Source: Panonychus citri (lineage: Eukaryota > Arthropoda > Arachnida > Trombidiformes > Tetranychidae). From it: a stretch of DNA of 64,000 nt. The notes beneath the pieces are model-generated. The model searched no databases. It was given only the letters and a program-made list of their open reading frames with translations, and was not told where the DNA came from. This document shows positions 1 to 10,453 of this stretch, piece after piece; the first letter of the stretch is position 1, and each line of letters begins with the position of its first letter. The stretch spans positions 2,750,501-2,814,500 of the forward strand of contig NW_026515433.1 of assembly GCF_014898815.1 (NCBI RefSeq), in the 5' to 3' direction. The position numbers and the translations under genes are program-made.

Positions 1-510
1 AGAAAGAGAGAAGTACAGAGATAAAGAAAAGTACTTTGTGAAGATACATTAAAGACAATTGTGAAGAGGATTACATGCAACAGAAGAAAGTAAAGGAATA
101 CATTGAAAAAAAGAAAAGGATATTATCATTTATGTTGAAATGATTGTAATATATTCGGATAAATTCAATTGTTGCCTTATAACATCACCATTTCCATCGG
201 TGGTTGAAGATTGGTGGTAATTGTGGTGGTGGTTGAATAGATGTGATGATAATGTTAATGGTTTGTCTTTAATTGTAGATTGTTTTTTCTTAAAGTTGAT
301 GTTGATAAATGATGATAAGAGAGAAATTTACTGTCTTAATAAATTGATCTGTACGATTTGAAGTTGTTTAAGGTTTTTAAATTATCATCAAAAAATGTTG
401 TTTGTTGTCTTGTTTTACTTTTCATCTGTTGATTAATTTTGCTTTTTAAATAATATTACTTGTTGATGTTGTGTAGTAGTGATGGTGATTTTTGTTGTTT
501 GGTTGCCTGA
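1..510. other. Noncoding flank, 3' side of SET
   Basis: AT-rich sequence with GGTGGT- and TTGATGATAA-type simple stretches. I see no supported ORF or RNA gene. It probably includes the 3' UTR of the SET gene, which ends at 511 on the minus strand. Confidence 0.5.
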
Positions 511-1704
511 TTATTCAGCATCATCACCGCCATCATCTTCTTCAGCGACTTCTTCATCGTACTCTTCTTCTTCCGCCGCTGAATCTTCACCTTCATCTTC
601 CACTTCTTCTTCAGCTTCATCTTCCTCTTCTCCTTCTTCACCCTCTTCCTCATCATCAAGAACTACCACTGATTCATCTGCCTATATAATTAAAAAGAAT
701 CAAGATTTTTTACGATTAATGATTAATAACAAGTAACTTACGAGTAACTTTTGTTGTTAAATATAAAATATTGGATAAAATTGAATTACCTCTTCTTCGG
801 CTTCGGATTCTTCATCATCATGGTCTCCCTCTTCCATGCCATTTTCAACTTCCATATCAGGTACAAGGAAATACTGTAATGGATTAGGCCACATGTCATC
901 TTTGATCACCTCAGCAATATCATCAGCGGATGCATCACCATTTTGAAGGTACCAGGTGAAAAAGGTTTGTCTTCCACCTGATCGTTTTCTTTTCCTAATG
1001 TTTGCACTACTTAACCTATTCATGGTTTGATCTTCAAGTTTTACGGCTGCTTCAGTATTTTTCCAATTAATTGGTGTGGATGATGAAGCGGGATCACCAG
1101 AGGAACCAAGATGAAACTCTTTGACAAGTAATTCATTTGCAAAATAAGGATTATTGTCAAAGCGAAATATTATCCGGTATCCAGATTTAATGTCTTCAAA
1201 CTCTTCAACCTCTAACTTGTTCAAATAATTGAGACATTCTTCCTCTTCTTCTTCCAGAATGGTGGTTAATGTAGGATGATTAACAAATGCAGTTACCCAA
1301 AAATTAGGAATCTTTTGGATGAGATCACTTCGCTTCTCAAAATAAGGTTTCCTCAGTTTGTTATATTTTTGTTCAACTTTAAGTATCTCCTCAGATGCCT
1401 TTTCATTCAAAGAGTCAATCTCATTTTGACACGCATCTATCTCTTCAAGAGCTTTTTGTGTCTCTGGATCGTATTCTCTTTCCTTAGAACCCGATTCATC
1501 ACCACTGATAACATAAACTAATGAACCTTGTTCACCATCACCAACACTACCAGAAGAACCATTACCACAATTTTTACTCTCCTTACTAACATTATTCTTT
1601 AAAGAACCGGCATCCTCCACCTTTTCTTCAATATCGCCGCTTGTCTTCAACTTTTTCAGTTGTGGCCCATTATCGGAAGAAACATCTTCATTGGTTGATG
1701 ACAT
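511..1704 (-). CDS. SET: Protein SET / template-activating factor I (NAP family histone chaperone)
   Basis: Two coding exons on the minus strand, 1704-790 and 681-511, joined by a 108-bp GT-AG intron, give about 361 aa. The N-terminal 75 residues are Ser/Gly-rich and unordered. Then come the long dimerisation helix of the NAP fold (ALEEIDACQNEIDSLNEKA) and the earmuff domain with IPNFWVTAFVNHP, YLNKLEVEEFEDIKSGYRI and FFTWYLQNG. Exon 2 encodes the very acidic tail (Glu/Asp runs, ending DDGGDDAE). Family knowledge: SET is a nuclear histone chaperone and PP2A inhibitor that masks histone tails. The tail exon is in frame only with acceptor TATAG at 683/682; the next AG would give an early stop. 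The N-terminal extension is longer than in the vertebrate beta isoform. Identification is firm. Confidence 0.95.
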
Positions 1705-3487
1705 GATTGTTCACAAAAACAAATCTATATAATCCAAAGTAGAAACAATAGATAAACAGTTCAAAAAACCGAGAAAATCATAGCATAAGAATAATTAACA
1801 AAATCAAATCAAAAAAGAAAATATAAAATCTTTACAAGAGAAAGAGAAGAGAGAAACAGGTTAAAGAAGATGAAATAAAAAGGATCTTCTATACTTCCAA
1901 TACAATAAAAGCAAAATGAATACAAAAAAAGACACGCGCTAATAAAGGAGAATCAAAAAATAATGTTAACTTACCTAAGATAACAAGTGTCACTCTGTGA
2001 TATTTCAAATCAGTAACCTCTAAAGGTGAGGTGATAAGCTGGTATAATCCAATTAACCAAATAAAAGACAATTAAACAAAAATTAATACAATTAAATGGA
2101 AAACAAAGGGAAAATCAAATTGAAACAAAAATTTTTTCGTTTTTTTTTCAAGATAAAAGCCGTTTAAACGCCAACTAGCTAAGCTTTTTTTCTCGATTAT
2201 CAGCGAACTTGATTTTCTTTTCAGTTGATCAAATTGAATGGTACACTTTCTACTCACAACGAAAGAATAATTAAATTTAGAATATGTTTCCTCTACAAAG
2301 GACAATTTTTATCTAATCTAATTAGAAGAGAACAAATAATTAAACTAATCAGAGAAACTATGGTCAGTCGATTAATTAGTTACTCGGCTAAGCTGGAACT
2401 CTACAAACTCTGGTGGCTCCATCTCTTTTTTAGAAAATCAGTTTAAATTTCTAATCTTTTTTTCCCACTTACTTTTTTTAATTTGATTCTTCATTTTTAA
2501 TTATTGATTTACTTTTATTTTCATTTCTTTTTATTAATTGGGTTAACTAATTGTTTGTCATTTTTTTCAGAGAATCAACAGCAAGTCAATTTAACTTTTC
2601 CTAAAAGAAATTAATTAGTTGATTGATTACATATTCTGATTACTATTTCTCATGGTGATTGTTTCTTGTTATTGTAAGAAATTGATGATAATTTGACCAA
2701 TTAAGATCCATTTAGAGTTTGTTAATTAGTTAATTGCTCTAGTAACCATTGATTATGATCAAATAGGGTTTGTTGTAAATGTCCCATACAAAGTGTGTCT
2801 TTAAGATAAATTGCTTGTAAACATGATAAATGTGAAGCAATAAAACAAATGAATGAGTTAAGCCTCAATAAAATATTTCTATGATTAAATCATCAAATTA
2901 ATCTGTGTAATTGGTTGATAACAATTACTAGTTAAACGTTAATATTCAACTTTTTATTTCTAAATTTAAGAAATTCACATGAATGATTAGTTCGGTTTAC
3001 TAATCAAATTTATCAACATGTTTACATCTTTACTTTGTACAATTTATTTTAACTTGGAGTTGATTAAGGAAAATAATTGATTAAATTTTCAAGTTAATGA
3101 AAGTACATCGGATTGGAGTTGATTATTTGTCCAAAATTAATCTCTTTTGTCAACTGATGGTTGATTTTTGACTGATAATCATTTGATTAAACAAAACTGT
3201 TTCCATCCAAATTAATTCTGAATAAAAACAATCAGTTAAATTGATACTTTAAACCTTCATTTCCGATAAAAACTATTCAAGGTTAATGTTAAATTGTAGT
3301 TGATTAGATTAAGATTACACTTGAATGTGCTTGTTTTTTTAATCTCCTCACTGGTGTAAATATCCACTTGACATAAATACGAATAGTAAACAATTAAAGG
3401 AGACACACACTTGATTATAATCCTCCAGTAGCATTTGATAATAAATATTTCAATCCATAAACACTAATCCTGAATATTGATTGTTGA
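1705..3487. other. Intergenic region with no supported gene
   Basis: AT-rich spacer between divergent SET and the 3' end of SDHAF4. Only short ORFs without family features occur here. A block at about 2360-2425 shares words with an inverted copy at about 9840-9912 (see findings). Confidence 0.5.
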
Positions 3488-3957
3488 TTAGAAATCGGTA
3501 ACTCGACCTTTCCGTTCCCAGTCCCCATATCTTGTCGGCTCAGGTCCAACTGGGCCACCGACCTCACCGGTAACTGGATTAGTACCATCAGGAAAAGGAG
3601 CATAGGCATTAATTGTTGCCTTAGAATCTTTAATTGTCACCGAAGGTTCAGCTTTTTTCGGTTGTCTGTCCAACCTTCCAAGAGGAGTATTTGGATCTGG
3701 ATCTTCAATCGGTTTTCGAGTTTTATTTTCACCACCATCATTAACATTACTATTTCAGAATAAAAAGGAAAACAAAAATAAAACAATCAATCAAATTGCA
3801 ATGAAACAAAATCAAACTAAATCACCCAAAGAGTTTCGTTAATGTTTACAAACCTAGAAAATTTCATCGACGGTTGATTAGAGGTGACGAAAATTTTAGA
3901 AACGATTTCCTTTCTGATCAGTGGGATCGCCAATCGACCAGCATTGTTAATCATCAT
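3488..3957 (-). CDS. SDHAF4: Succinate dehydrogenase assembly factor 4, mitochondrial
   Basis: Two exons, 3957-3854 and 3749-3488, with a 104-bp intron (GTTTGT...TAG), encode 121 aa. The N-terminus starts with two Met codons and is rich in Arg/Lys/Ser with no acidic residue before the GLARK-like stretch ending near residue 20 (IPLIRKEIVSKIF), as expected of a mitochondrial presequence. The C-terminus carries the diagnostic DUF1674 block NPVTGEVGGPVGPEPTRYGD followed by WERKGRVTDF and the stop. Family knowledge: SDHAF4 binds flavinylated SDHA in the matrix, limits ROS formation and promotes assembly with SDHB. The start at 3957 lies 229 bp from the start of divergent YAE1, so the two probably share a promoter. 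Length and motif agree with the family. Confidence 0.94.
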
Positions 3958-4186
3958 CTTTAATTACTCCAATAAACGGAACAACACACAATAAGAAGAG
4001 ATAATTTCTAATCAATTTACCTTGAGTTAAATTCTGAAAAATCACCAACATCAGCTGAGGATTTCGGTTGCCAGGTAACAAAGTAAATAAAAGGAAATTG
4101 AATTTTCAGTTGACTTTATTTTGTTTCCTTCTCTTGTTATCTAATTGGTGATTAAATTGTATTCTTTTGTTTTTATTTGTGATAAA
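3958..4186. promoter_or_regulatory. Presumed bidirectional promoter of SDHAF4 and YAE1
   Basis: Only 229 bp separate the two divergent start codons, so both transcripts must begin within it or overlap. I do not recognise a TATA box. The call rests on spacing alone. Confidence 0.4.
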
Positions 4187-4735
4187 ATGGATGATATTTT
4201 TGATGAAGATGCCGATGAGTTGGTCTTGATTAGCAGAGAATATGAGAAATTAAGTGAGAACATCAGAAATGATGGTCTACGCGATGGAATCTCTCAAGGT
4301 CAAGACTCTGGATTACAAAGAGGATTTGATTCTGGTTACAATGAGATATTTCCTGCTATTGAATCAATTTATTTTCTAAAAGGTGTCATGCAAGCAATTT
4401 ATTATCGTCCAGAAGAATTGTCTTCACAATCAATAGCCGTTGATGATGAAGGAAATAAGTGTCTTGGTGAATTGTTGAAAGAACTACGAGTAATTGAGAA
4501 AGATGTTCTCAGAGAATTGGGAGAAAGACAAACGCTATCACAATCAACTGTTGATTCTTTTGACCAAATTAAGAATCAATTGCTAACAGTTTTGGAGAAA
4601 ATGGACCTTCAAATTGACGATGATGAGCTAATCAACTGTTCCCTCAAAACTAAACACCCAAGTAATGGTTCAGCAACAAATGGCTCATCAAATGGCAATT
4701 CAGTTGATTCAACAGCCAATCGATTCTTTGATTAA
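4187..4735 (+). CDS. YAE1: YAE1-like adaptor for Fe-S protein ABCE1 maturation
   Basis: Single exon, 182 aa, starting at the ATG at 4187; the frame is open upstream but has no ATG. It opens with MDDIFDEDADELVLISREYE, matching the conserved start of YAE1. A deca-GX3 glycine repeat follows (DGLRDGISQGQDSGLQRGFD, residues about 28-47), the hallmark of the Yae1/Lto1 domain. A helical middle part (YFLKGVMQAIYYRPEEL) and a low-complexity Asn/Ser tail follow. Family knowledge: the Yae1-Lto1 complex recruits the ribosome-recycling ATPase ABCE1/Rli1 to the cytosolic Fe-S assembly machinery. The related family LTO1/ORAOV1 shares the glycine repeat, but the N-terminus points to YAE1. Confidence 0.85.
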   Translation: MDDIFDEDADELVLISREYEKLSENIRNDGLRDGISQGQDSGLQRGFDSGYNEIFPAIESIYFLKGVMQAIYYRPEELSSQSIAVDDEGNKCLGELLKELRVIEKDVLRELGERQTLSQSTVDSFDQIKNQLLTVLEKMDLQIDDDELINCSLKTKHPSNGSATNGSSNGNSVDSTANRFFD

Positions 4736-4953
4736 ACAAATTATATTTTTTTGGAATATTTTTTCAACAGATTCTATTTATCCAAGCAGATATTTTCTAC
4801 CTTTGATATAAATATATATGTTTAATTGGAGGAAAATCAATTCGTAAATGTAAACCAGAATAATCAACAAATTAAAAGTCTTTATTCAATCCAAGTGGTA
4901 AATTAAACTTCCAGATACATGTAAAAGTTAAAGTGTCAACAACATTGTCAATC

Positions 4954-5955
4954 TCATTGATTATCTTCAATTGTATTGTAAATCCAATCAAGATAACTGG
5001 AGACCTTCGTGTAAACCCCTGGTCTCTCTGGTCGAGCACAACCAATACCCCACGAGACAACACCGATTATGACCCCATGTCCATTTTTCAACTGAACCAG
5101 TGGACCACCCGAATCACCCTGACACGAATCATGTTTACCCTCCTTGAAACCAGCGCACAACATTTTGGGATAAACTCTGGATCCATAATAAGATCGACAT
5201 GTTTCCAGACTCATGAGCGGAACTTCAGTCACTCGAAGCACTGGTGAACCACTCACAGAATTGGATTCAGAGGTTCGACCAAATCCTGTAACAATCGCTC
5301 TGCCAGTTAATTGTTCACCTTCTCGATTAAAATCATCGTCATCGTCATCGTCATCATCATCACCGGTACCTCGATATGAATCGGGCAAACAAGCGGCTGT
5401 TATTGGATAAATGGCTGTGGACAAATCGATTGGATCAGTTGTCTTAATTAGCGCGATGTCGTTTTCAATTGTTGTCGAACTGTAATTGGGATGGATAAAA
5501 GTTGATTCAAGTTGAGATTTAACATTATTATGAAAAGGTGATAAATTGTTTGTTCCTAGAACAGCAATTGTATTATTGGAATCAAAATGAACGGCACAAT
5601 GAGCAGCAGTTAATATCCAATTGTTACCAATTACTGTTCCACCACAGAAATGAGTTAATCCAAATAGACGTCGTTTTAATTGTAATGATACTTGCCAAGG
5701 GAATTCACCGTAATCAGCTTCTCGTCCACCAACAATTCGACCCTCTAATGATCTTAATTGTATTCCACATTTGGTGTACAATTTATTTCCAAACAACAAT
5801 CGTCTTCGCTCAAAATTGGTACGATTTTTTTTCTCGAGTCCATTGATCGTTACAACGTTTAACTTTCCTAATTTTACCGAAGACGATAAACTATAAACGC
5901 AATTGATACAAATTGTTATCAATAATATTAGTTGGTAATTGTTAATTTTCATCAT
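4954..5955 (-). CDS. Secreted trypsin-like serine protease (S1A)
   Basis: Single exon, 333 aa, from the double ATG at 5955. A hydrophobic signal peptide (YQLILLITICINCVYSLS) is followed by a pro-region of about 70 aa. The activation site R-IVGG is at RIVGGREADYGEFPWQVSLQ. The catalytic triad is visible: His in TAAHC, Asp in NDIALIK, Ser in GDSGGPLV. Asp189 six residues before the Ser (KHDSCQGDSGG) and the glycines of VSWGIGCARPERPGVYTK predict trypsin specificity, that is cleavage after Lys/Arg. An odd feature is a run of about ten Asp encoded by a GAT/GAC repeat (plus strand near 5336-5362) in a surface loop before the LTGRAIVTGFG strand. Substrate unknown. Unlike most neighbours it has no intron. 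Confidence 0.92.
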   Translation of the reverse strand: MMKINNYQLILLITICINCVYSLSSSVKLGKLNVVTINGLEKKNRTNFERRRLLFGNKLYTKCGIQLRSLEGRIVGGREADYGEFPWQVSLQLKRRLFGLTHFCGGTVIGNNWILTAAHCAVHFDSNNTIAVLGTNNLSPFHNNVKSQLESTFIHPNYSSTTIENDIALIKTTDPIDLSTAIYPITAACLPDSYRGTGDDDDDDDDDDFNREGEQLTGRAIVTGFGRTSESNSVSGSPVLRVTEVPLMSLETCRSYYGSRVYPKMLCAGFKEGKHDSCQGDSGGPLVQLKNGHGVIIGVVSWGIGCARPERPGVYTKVSSYLDWIYNTIEDNQ

Positions 5956-6712
5956 GTATATTATTCTAGATGAATTCACAATTTAAATCTTATATTATCA
6001 ATGTTAATTGTCACTCAATTATAATATCACCGGAGATTTAGTTTAATATTTTCAATAGATGATTTTGATCAACAATTTGATTACGATTGAATTTAATTGA
6101 GTTAAACCAGCTATTTATATTACTTTGGACCAATGTCATCGGTTAATTGTTGATAATATTAATTTCCTGGTTTACTTGATGTTAATTATCAATCCAATTG
6201 CAGTGTCACCTACAACCTTGTCCATTATTGACCAGGAAATTAACAAATTGTTTAAAGTAAAAGTACCATCAATGTCATTTACCATTTAATTATTGACAAT
6301 CCCTAGATTTAATTAGAAACAAATCAGGTCAAGTTGAATCGTTAATCCCTGTGACAATTAACAATTGACTCCTCACCAATGACAATTCACTTTTAGGATA
6401 ATTTAAATTTAACCTGTGGTAAAATAATCATCTGATTAACAGTTTTTTCCATCTCTATGAACAATTTTCTCCATTGATTAAACTATTTAGTAAACCAAAT
6501 TAATCTTTCATCTTTGGAAAACAATTAAGAATCGATGAGCCTTTAAGCCCAAATTGGATAAACTAATTGACCCTCCAGGGAATATCAATTAACCTTTAAC
6601 CCTTCACTTTCCATCAACTATTTAAGATCTGAAACTTTTGTTTTCCGTCTTCATTAATGAAACTGATTCCAAAAAGTATTTTGATTGTAATAGTTAATTT
6701 ATATTCTAAATC
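5956..6712. other. Intergenic region between divergent genes
   Basis: AT-rich spacer of about 0.75 kb between the protease (-) and the 96-aa ORF (+). I see no ORF, RNA gene or repeat in it. Confidence 0.45.
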
Positions 6713-7003
6713 ATGTCCGTAATTGCTGCTCTATCAAGTCTTCGTGATTTAACCTCGCAAGATCCTTCACCAACTATGGTTCCTCTTTTAACACGTGTTT
6801 TAATTGTTCCACTGATGATAATTGCTCGTCAAATCGGCAGTATCTTGGCCCTTTCGGGAGCGGGTGGCTTTTTGTTGGTCAGTTTATTGTTGTCACTTTT
6901 GACTGGACAACCGGTGTTACGATCTTTGGGCATAAATACAAAAGGATCAGTTCCCTTGGCTCGAGATTTTGATTACTATGAGAAAGATTCTGATTATACA
7001 TGA
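6713..7003 (+). CDS. Small predicted membrane protein, unrecognised
   Basis: Single-exon ORF of 96 aa. Residues about 22-64 are strongly hydrophobic and hold one or two membrane segments (VPLLTRVLIVPLMIIA and GGFLLVSLLLSLLTG) separated by a short RQIGSILALSGA loop. The C-terminal 30 residues are polar with aromatic and acidic residues (RDFDYYEKDSDYT). I do not recognise the family. The ATG is in a plausible context and the third codon positions look codon-like (many Leu/Ile/Ser codons typical of neighbours), but no homologous motif proves it is translated. Diverges from the protease gene. Confidence 0.5.
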   Translation: MSVIAALSSLRDLTSQDPSPTMVPLLTRVLIVPLMIIARQIGSILALSGAGGFLLVSLLLSLLTGQPVLRSLGINTKGSVPLARDFDYYEKDSDYT

Positions 7004-7639
7004 ATTTAAATCACCTTTGTGAATGTTAACAATCAATTATTCAACCTCATGTACAATGAACTTTGAACAGAACCAATTAAATCTAATCAAACTATTCACT
7101 CCTGAAAGTTTTACATTATTAGTGTTGTTAGCGGAAAATTTATTTCATCGCCATGAACAATTTGTTTTTCCAATTGTACAATGTAAATCATTTTAAGTGA
7201 TTAATTTGATTACATTTTATGGGAATACAAGGGAAGAGAACAAAAAAAAGTTAATTGATGAAACACTGATTGATTTACCAATTTTCTGATGTTGATTGTA
7301 AGTTACACGTGGATGCAAAGCTTGACTAGAGCTTGAAACGAAAAGGATATTGATGAGAAAGAAAAGTAAATTAAAACTAAATTAGAGATGTAAATGAGAT
7401 GAGAAAATTGGTTATCCAATATTGGTAATAAGAGGGAAATTAAATTGCCAGAAAAAATCACTTAATGTAATAGATGCAAGATGGAAAAATAATTTAGCTG
7501 CTGAGAGATAATTGGATAAATGCGATCGTCATCTTAATAGCAGAAATCAGGAGCAGATTAATGAATTGGGATCTTAATCAAATTATGGACGAGTGATTAG
7601 TGGAAGACACTTTGAGAGATGCAAACGAAAAGATTGAGA
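7004..7639. other. Intergenic region, convergent 3' flanks
   Basis: Holds the 3' flanks of the small membrane protein (+) and of the HDEL EF-hand gene (-). No other feature seen. Confidence 0.45.
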
Positions 7640-8812
7640 TTATAATTCATCGTGTTTCATTAAGGCTTCACCGAAATCGGTGGCTTGGCTTCCGACAAAT
7701 AGGTCGTAATTGGCGAGAATTTCATCTTTAGTTAGATAACCATCCTGAGAGAAGAAAGAGAAAACAATTAGAAATCAGTTAATTTGAATTATAATTAGAT
7801 GACAAAATGCTGAAGGTTCTCACCTTGTCTTCATCTGATTCAGATATTAAGTGTTTGGCCTCAACGCTGCTTAGGTCAGAATCTTCTGGGATAATCCAGT
7901 TCTCAACTTCTTTACGATCAAGAAAACCATCAGAATTTTTATCTCGCACTGATTGAAATTGCTCTTTCTCCCTGATAACCCAATCAGGTACCTCGGAATC
8001 ACCTCCATCATGGCCACTGTACATATCTTGTATGTACTCATCAAGAGAGATTTTCCCGTCGGCATCTTTATCGACATCTTCCAGAGTCTCATCGATAACA
8101 ATATTCTTCATGTGTTCAGCTTCCTCTGGATGAAGAAAATGAGTAAATTCCTCCTTAGTTAATGAACCATCGCCATTTTCATCTGCTGTTTTCCAACGTC
8201 TCTCATCCCGTCTCATCATATCATTATAAACTCGAGTGTCTTCCTCACTGACACCATTATCTAAATCGTCCATAAATCCATAAGTGGCCTTCTTATAATC
8301 TTCCCATGAGAGTAAATTTTTCTTTGAAATTCTATGAGTTTTCCATTGTCGCTCTACATCATCAGTAACGTATTTAGCTTGACTCTTTTTAATCCAATTC
8401 TTTAATTCATCAAGTGAAACTTTACCATCACCATTGATATCAATTTTATCCACAATTTCACCTAATCTTTCCTTTGATTCTTCTGGGCTTAGATTATCAA
8501 AAGCTTTTGATTCCTCGGAACCAAGAAAAGCTTCATGATCATAAGCTGGATTATGTTGATTTGCATCAGAAAAATGTTCTTCATTGCTTAATAACTAACA
8601 ATTGAGAATAGAATAGAAAATGAAAAACAAGGAGAGAGAATCAAATTAATTATCCAATTAAAACAAAAGTCACATTATAGAATTCAACCAATTACAATAC
8701 TTACATGATCGTGTTGTGATTGTTTACAAATTACAAGAGAAATTAAATGAAAAGAGTTAATTGTAAATACAATTAGAAAAAGTAAATAACAAGTCCTTTG
8801 TAATGTAGACAT
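7640..8812 (-). CDS. ER-lumenal EF-hand protein of the reticulocalbin/calumenin (CREC) family, HDEL-ending
   Basis: Three exons, 8812-8705, 8594-7824 and 7744-7640, give 327 aa with all junctions in phase 0. Exon 1 encodes a signal peptide (CYLLFLIVFTINSFHLISLV). Exon 2 carries successive EF-hands with the loops DINGDGKVSLDE, DENGDGSLTKEE, DKDADGKISLDE and DKNSDGFLDRKE, and the last (ESDEDKDGYLTKDE) is completed across the exon 2-3 junction. The protein ends MKHDEL, a classical KDEL-receptor retrieval signal, so it should reside in the ER lumen. Family knowledge: CREC proteins bind calcium with low affinity and assist secretory-protein folding. Which paralogue (RCN1/2/3 or CALU) cannot be fixed by eye; the HDEL tail and length suit reticulocalbin or calumenin. 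Confidence 0.93.
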
Positions 8813-10453
8813 TGAAGGAGATATTTATAAGGTGTTTTCACCACAATAGAAAAACAATCAATTGGAGAATAATTTAATCAGTTTAAATTGAAGAAATAGA
8901 AAACTTTGATTGTCGATTAACTTAGAAAATGAAAAAATTAATAAAAATAGAAAAACTAATTGATGAAAAGACAATCAAATGAAAAGAAATTGTAACGAGA
9001 TTGTATCAACTCATTCACTAGAAAACATCTGATGAGTTGTAACAACAAAGACCAAACCTCTTATTAAATGGTTACTCCTTTTTGGTTAATTCTATTTAAA
9101 GAAGCAATTAACTGGCCCGAATTAGAGTAAACAATTAACAGTTGATTTCTTCTCATTGACCGAGACCAGAATTCAAATGTTTATGACTAATCTTTGGATG
9201 GAAAAATCAATCACAACGATAATTCAATTTGGATTAATTTCTCCAATTCTCTTGTTAATTTTGAGAGAATCAGTTGATTGGAAAATTAATCGGTTCCATG
9301 TTAATTAATCACTTTCTTAATGATTACTTTTTGATCTTTTTAGTTTTTAATATTTTATGTTTTGGATAAAAATCGATTAATTAAATTTTAATCGTCATTT
9401 AAGTTGAGACAATTAAAAGTTACATTTGTTAATAATTGAACTTTTTTTTCTGATTCATTAATTGATTTTAATTTTGTTTCACTTTTTCTTGTTTCTTTTT
9501 TAATCAAATTACAGTTGATTAATTGATTTTCCTCCTCTTAATCCACCCACCAACTTGATTAATTAACACACCCTTTTAGTATGATTAAAATGAGAAACAA
9601 AAAATCATAACAATCATATGATTTAAATCAATTGTCTTTTAATTGTTGATCAACTTTTTTCATTTCGATTTCTTTTACTCTGATAGTAAATCAATTCTCG
9701 ATAATCTTGAAAGTGAATCAAATTTGATTAAATTTTCTTCAAAGATCATCATTAACTTTTAACTATTTTGTGTTCTAATTGTTGACAATTAAATTGATTG
9801 TCAAAGTTTCAAATAACTGAATTAGTTCATTTTCCAAAAACCAGATGGAGCCACCAAAGAATCTACGCTAAGATCAATAAGCCGATTAATTAATCGACTG
9901 ACCTCAGATTTTCATTCAGTTTGATTTGAGATTTTCACTTTGATAATTAAATTTGTTTACTCTTGAACCTTTTCCTTTTAATTGTAAATTGTGATCACAT
10001 TTTGTACAAATGATTGGGAACAATTTAGATTATAAAGAAAAATGAAATTCGCTGAGGAAAAGCTTACAATCTACAAACGGCTAACTTTTTCTGTTCCAAT
10101 TTGATTCTGTCAATGATATTTGTTTATGTTTCATTTGTGTTGATTTTTGTTTTTAATTGTTGATTTTTTATTCTGTTGATTGAATTATTTCTGATTCTTT
10201 GACATTCGATTATATTGGTTTCACAATTCTCAGTGATTGACACGCGTCTCTTTTAAGGTGAGTTAATATTCTAATCACTAAGGTTGTGATTAAATCCTTT
10301 GTTTTTTATCTTCTCTTATCCATTGGTTTTGCTTATAGAAAAAGAAAATTCGTTTCATTAATCTCTTACAGTTTGCTTTTCTTTTTTCTTATCGTTGAAT
10401 TTGTGTGATTTTTTTGCCTTTAGTTTGAATATCAAGTCGAAAATCTCATTAAG
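8813..10453. other. Intergenic region plus RagC 5' UTR
   Basis: AT-rich spacer between divergent HDEL EF-hand and RagC genes. The right end contains a probable 5' UTR intron of RagC with donor AAG/GTGAGT at 10258 and acceptor TTTAG at 10423, 30 bp before the RagC ATG. A block near 9840-9912 resembles an inverted copy at 2360-2425. No ORF supported. Confidence 0.5.

Noticed and set aside
479..736. Serine-rich plus-strand ORF
   Set aside because: It is the antisense of the acidic Glu/Asp tail exon of SET; Ser-rich antisense frames are expected opposite GAA/GAT runs.
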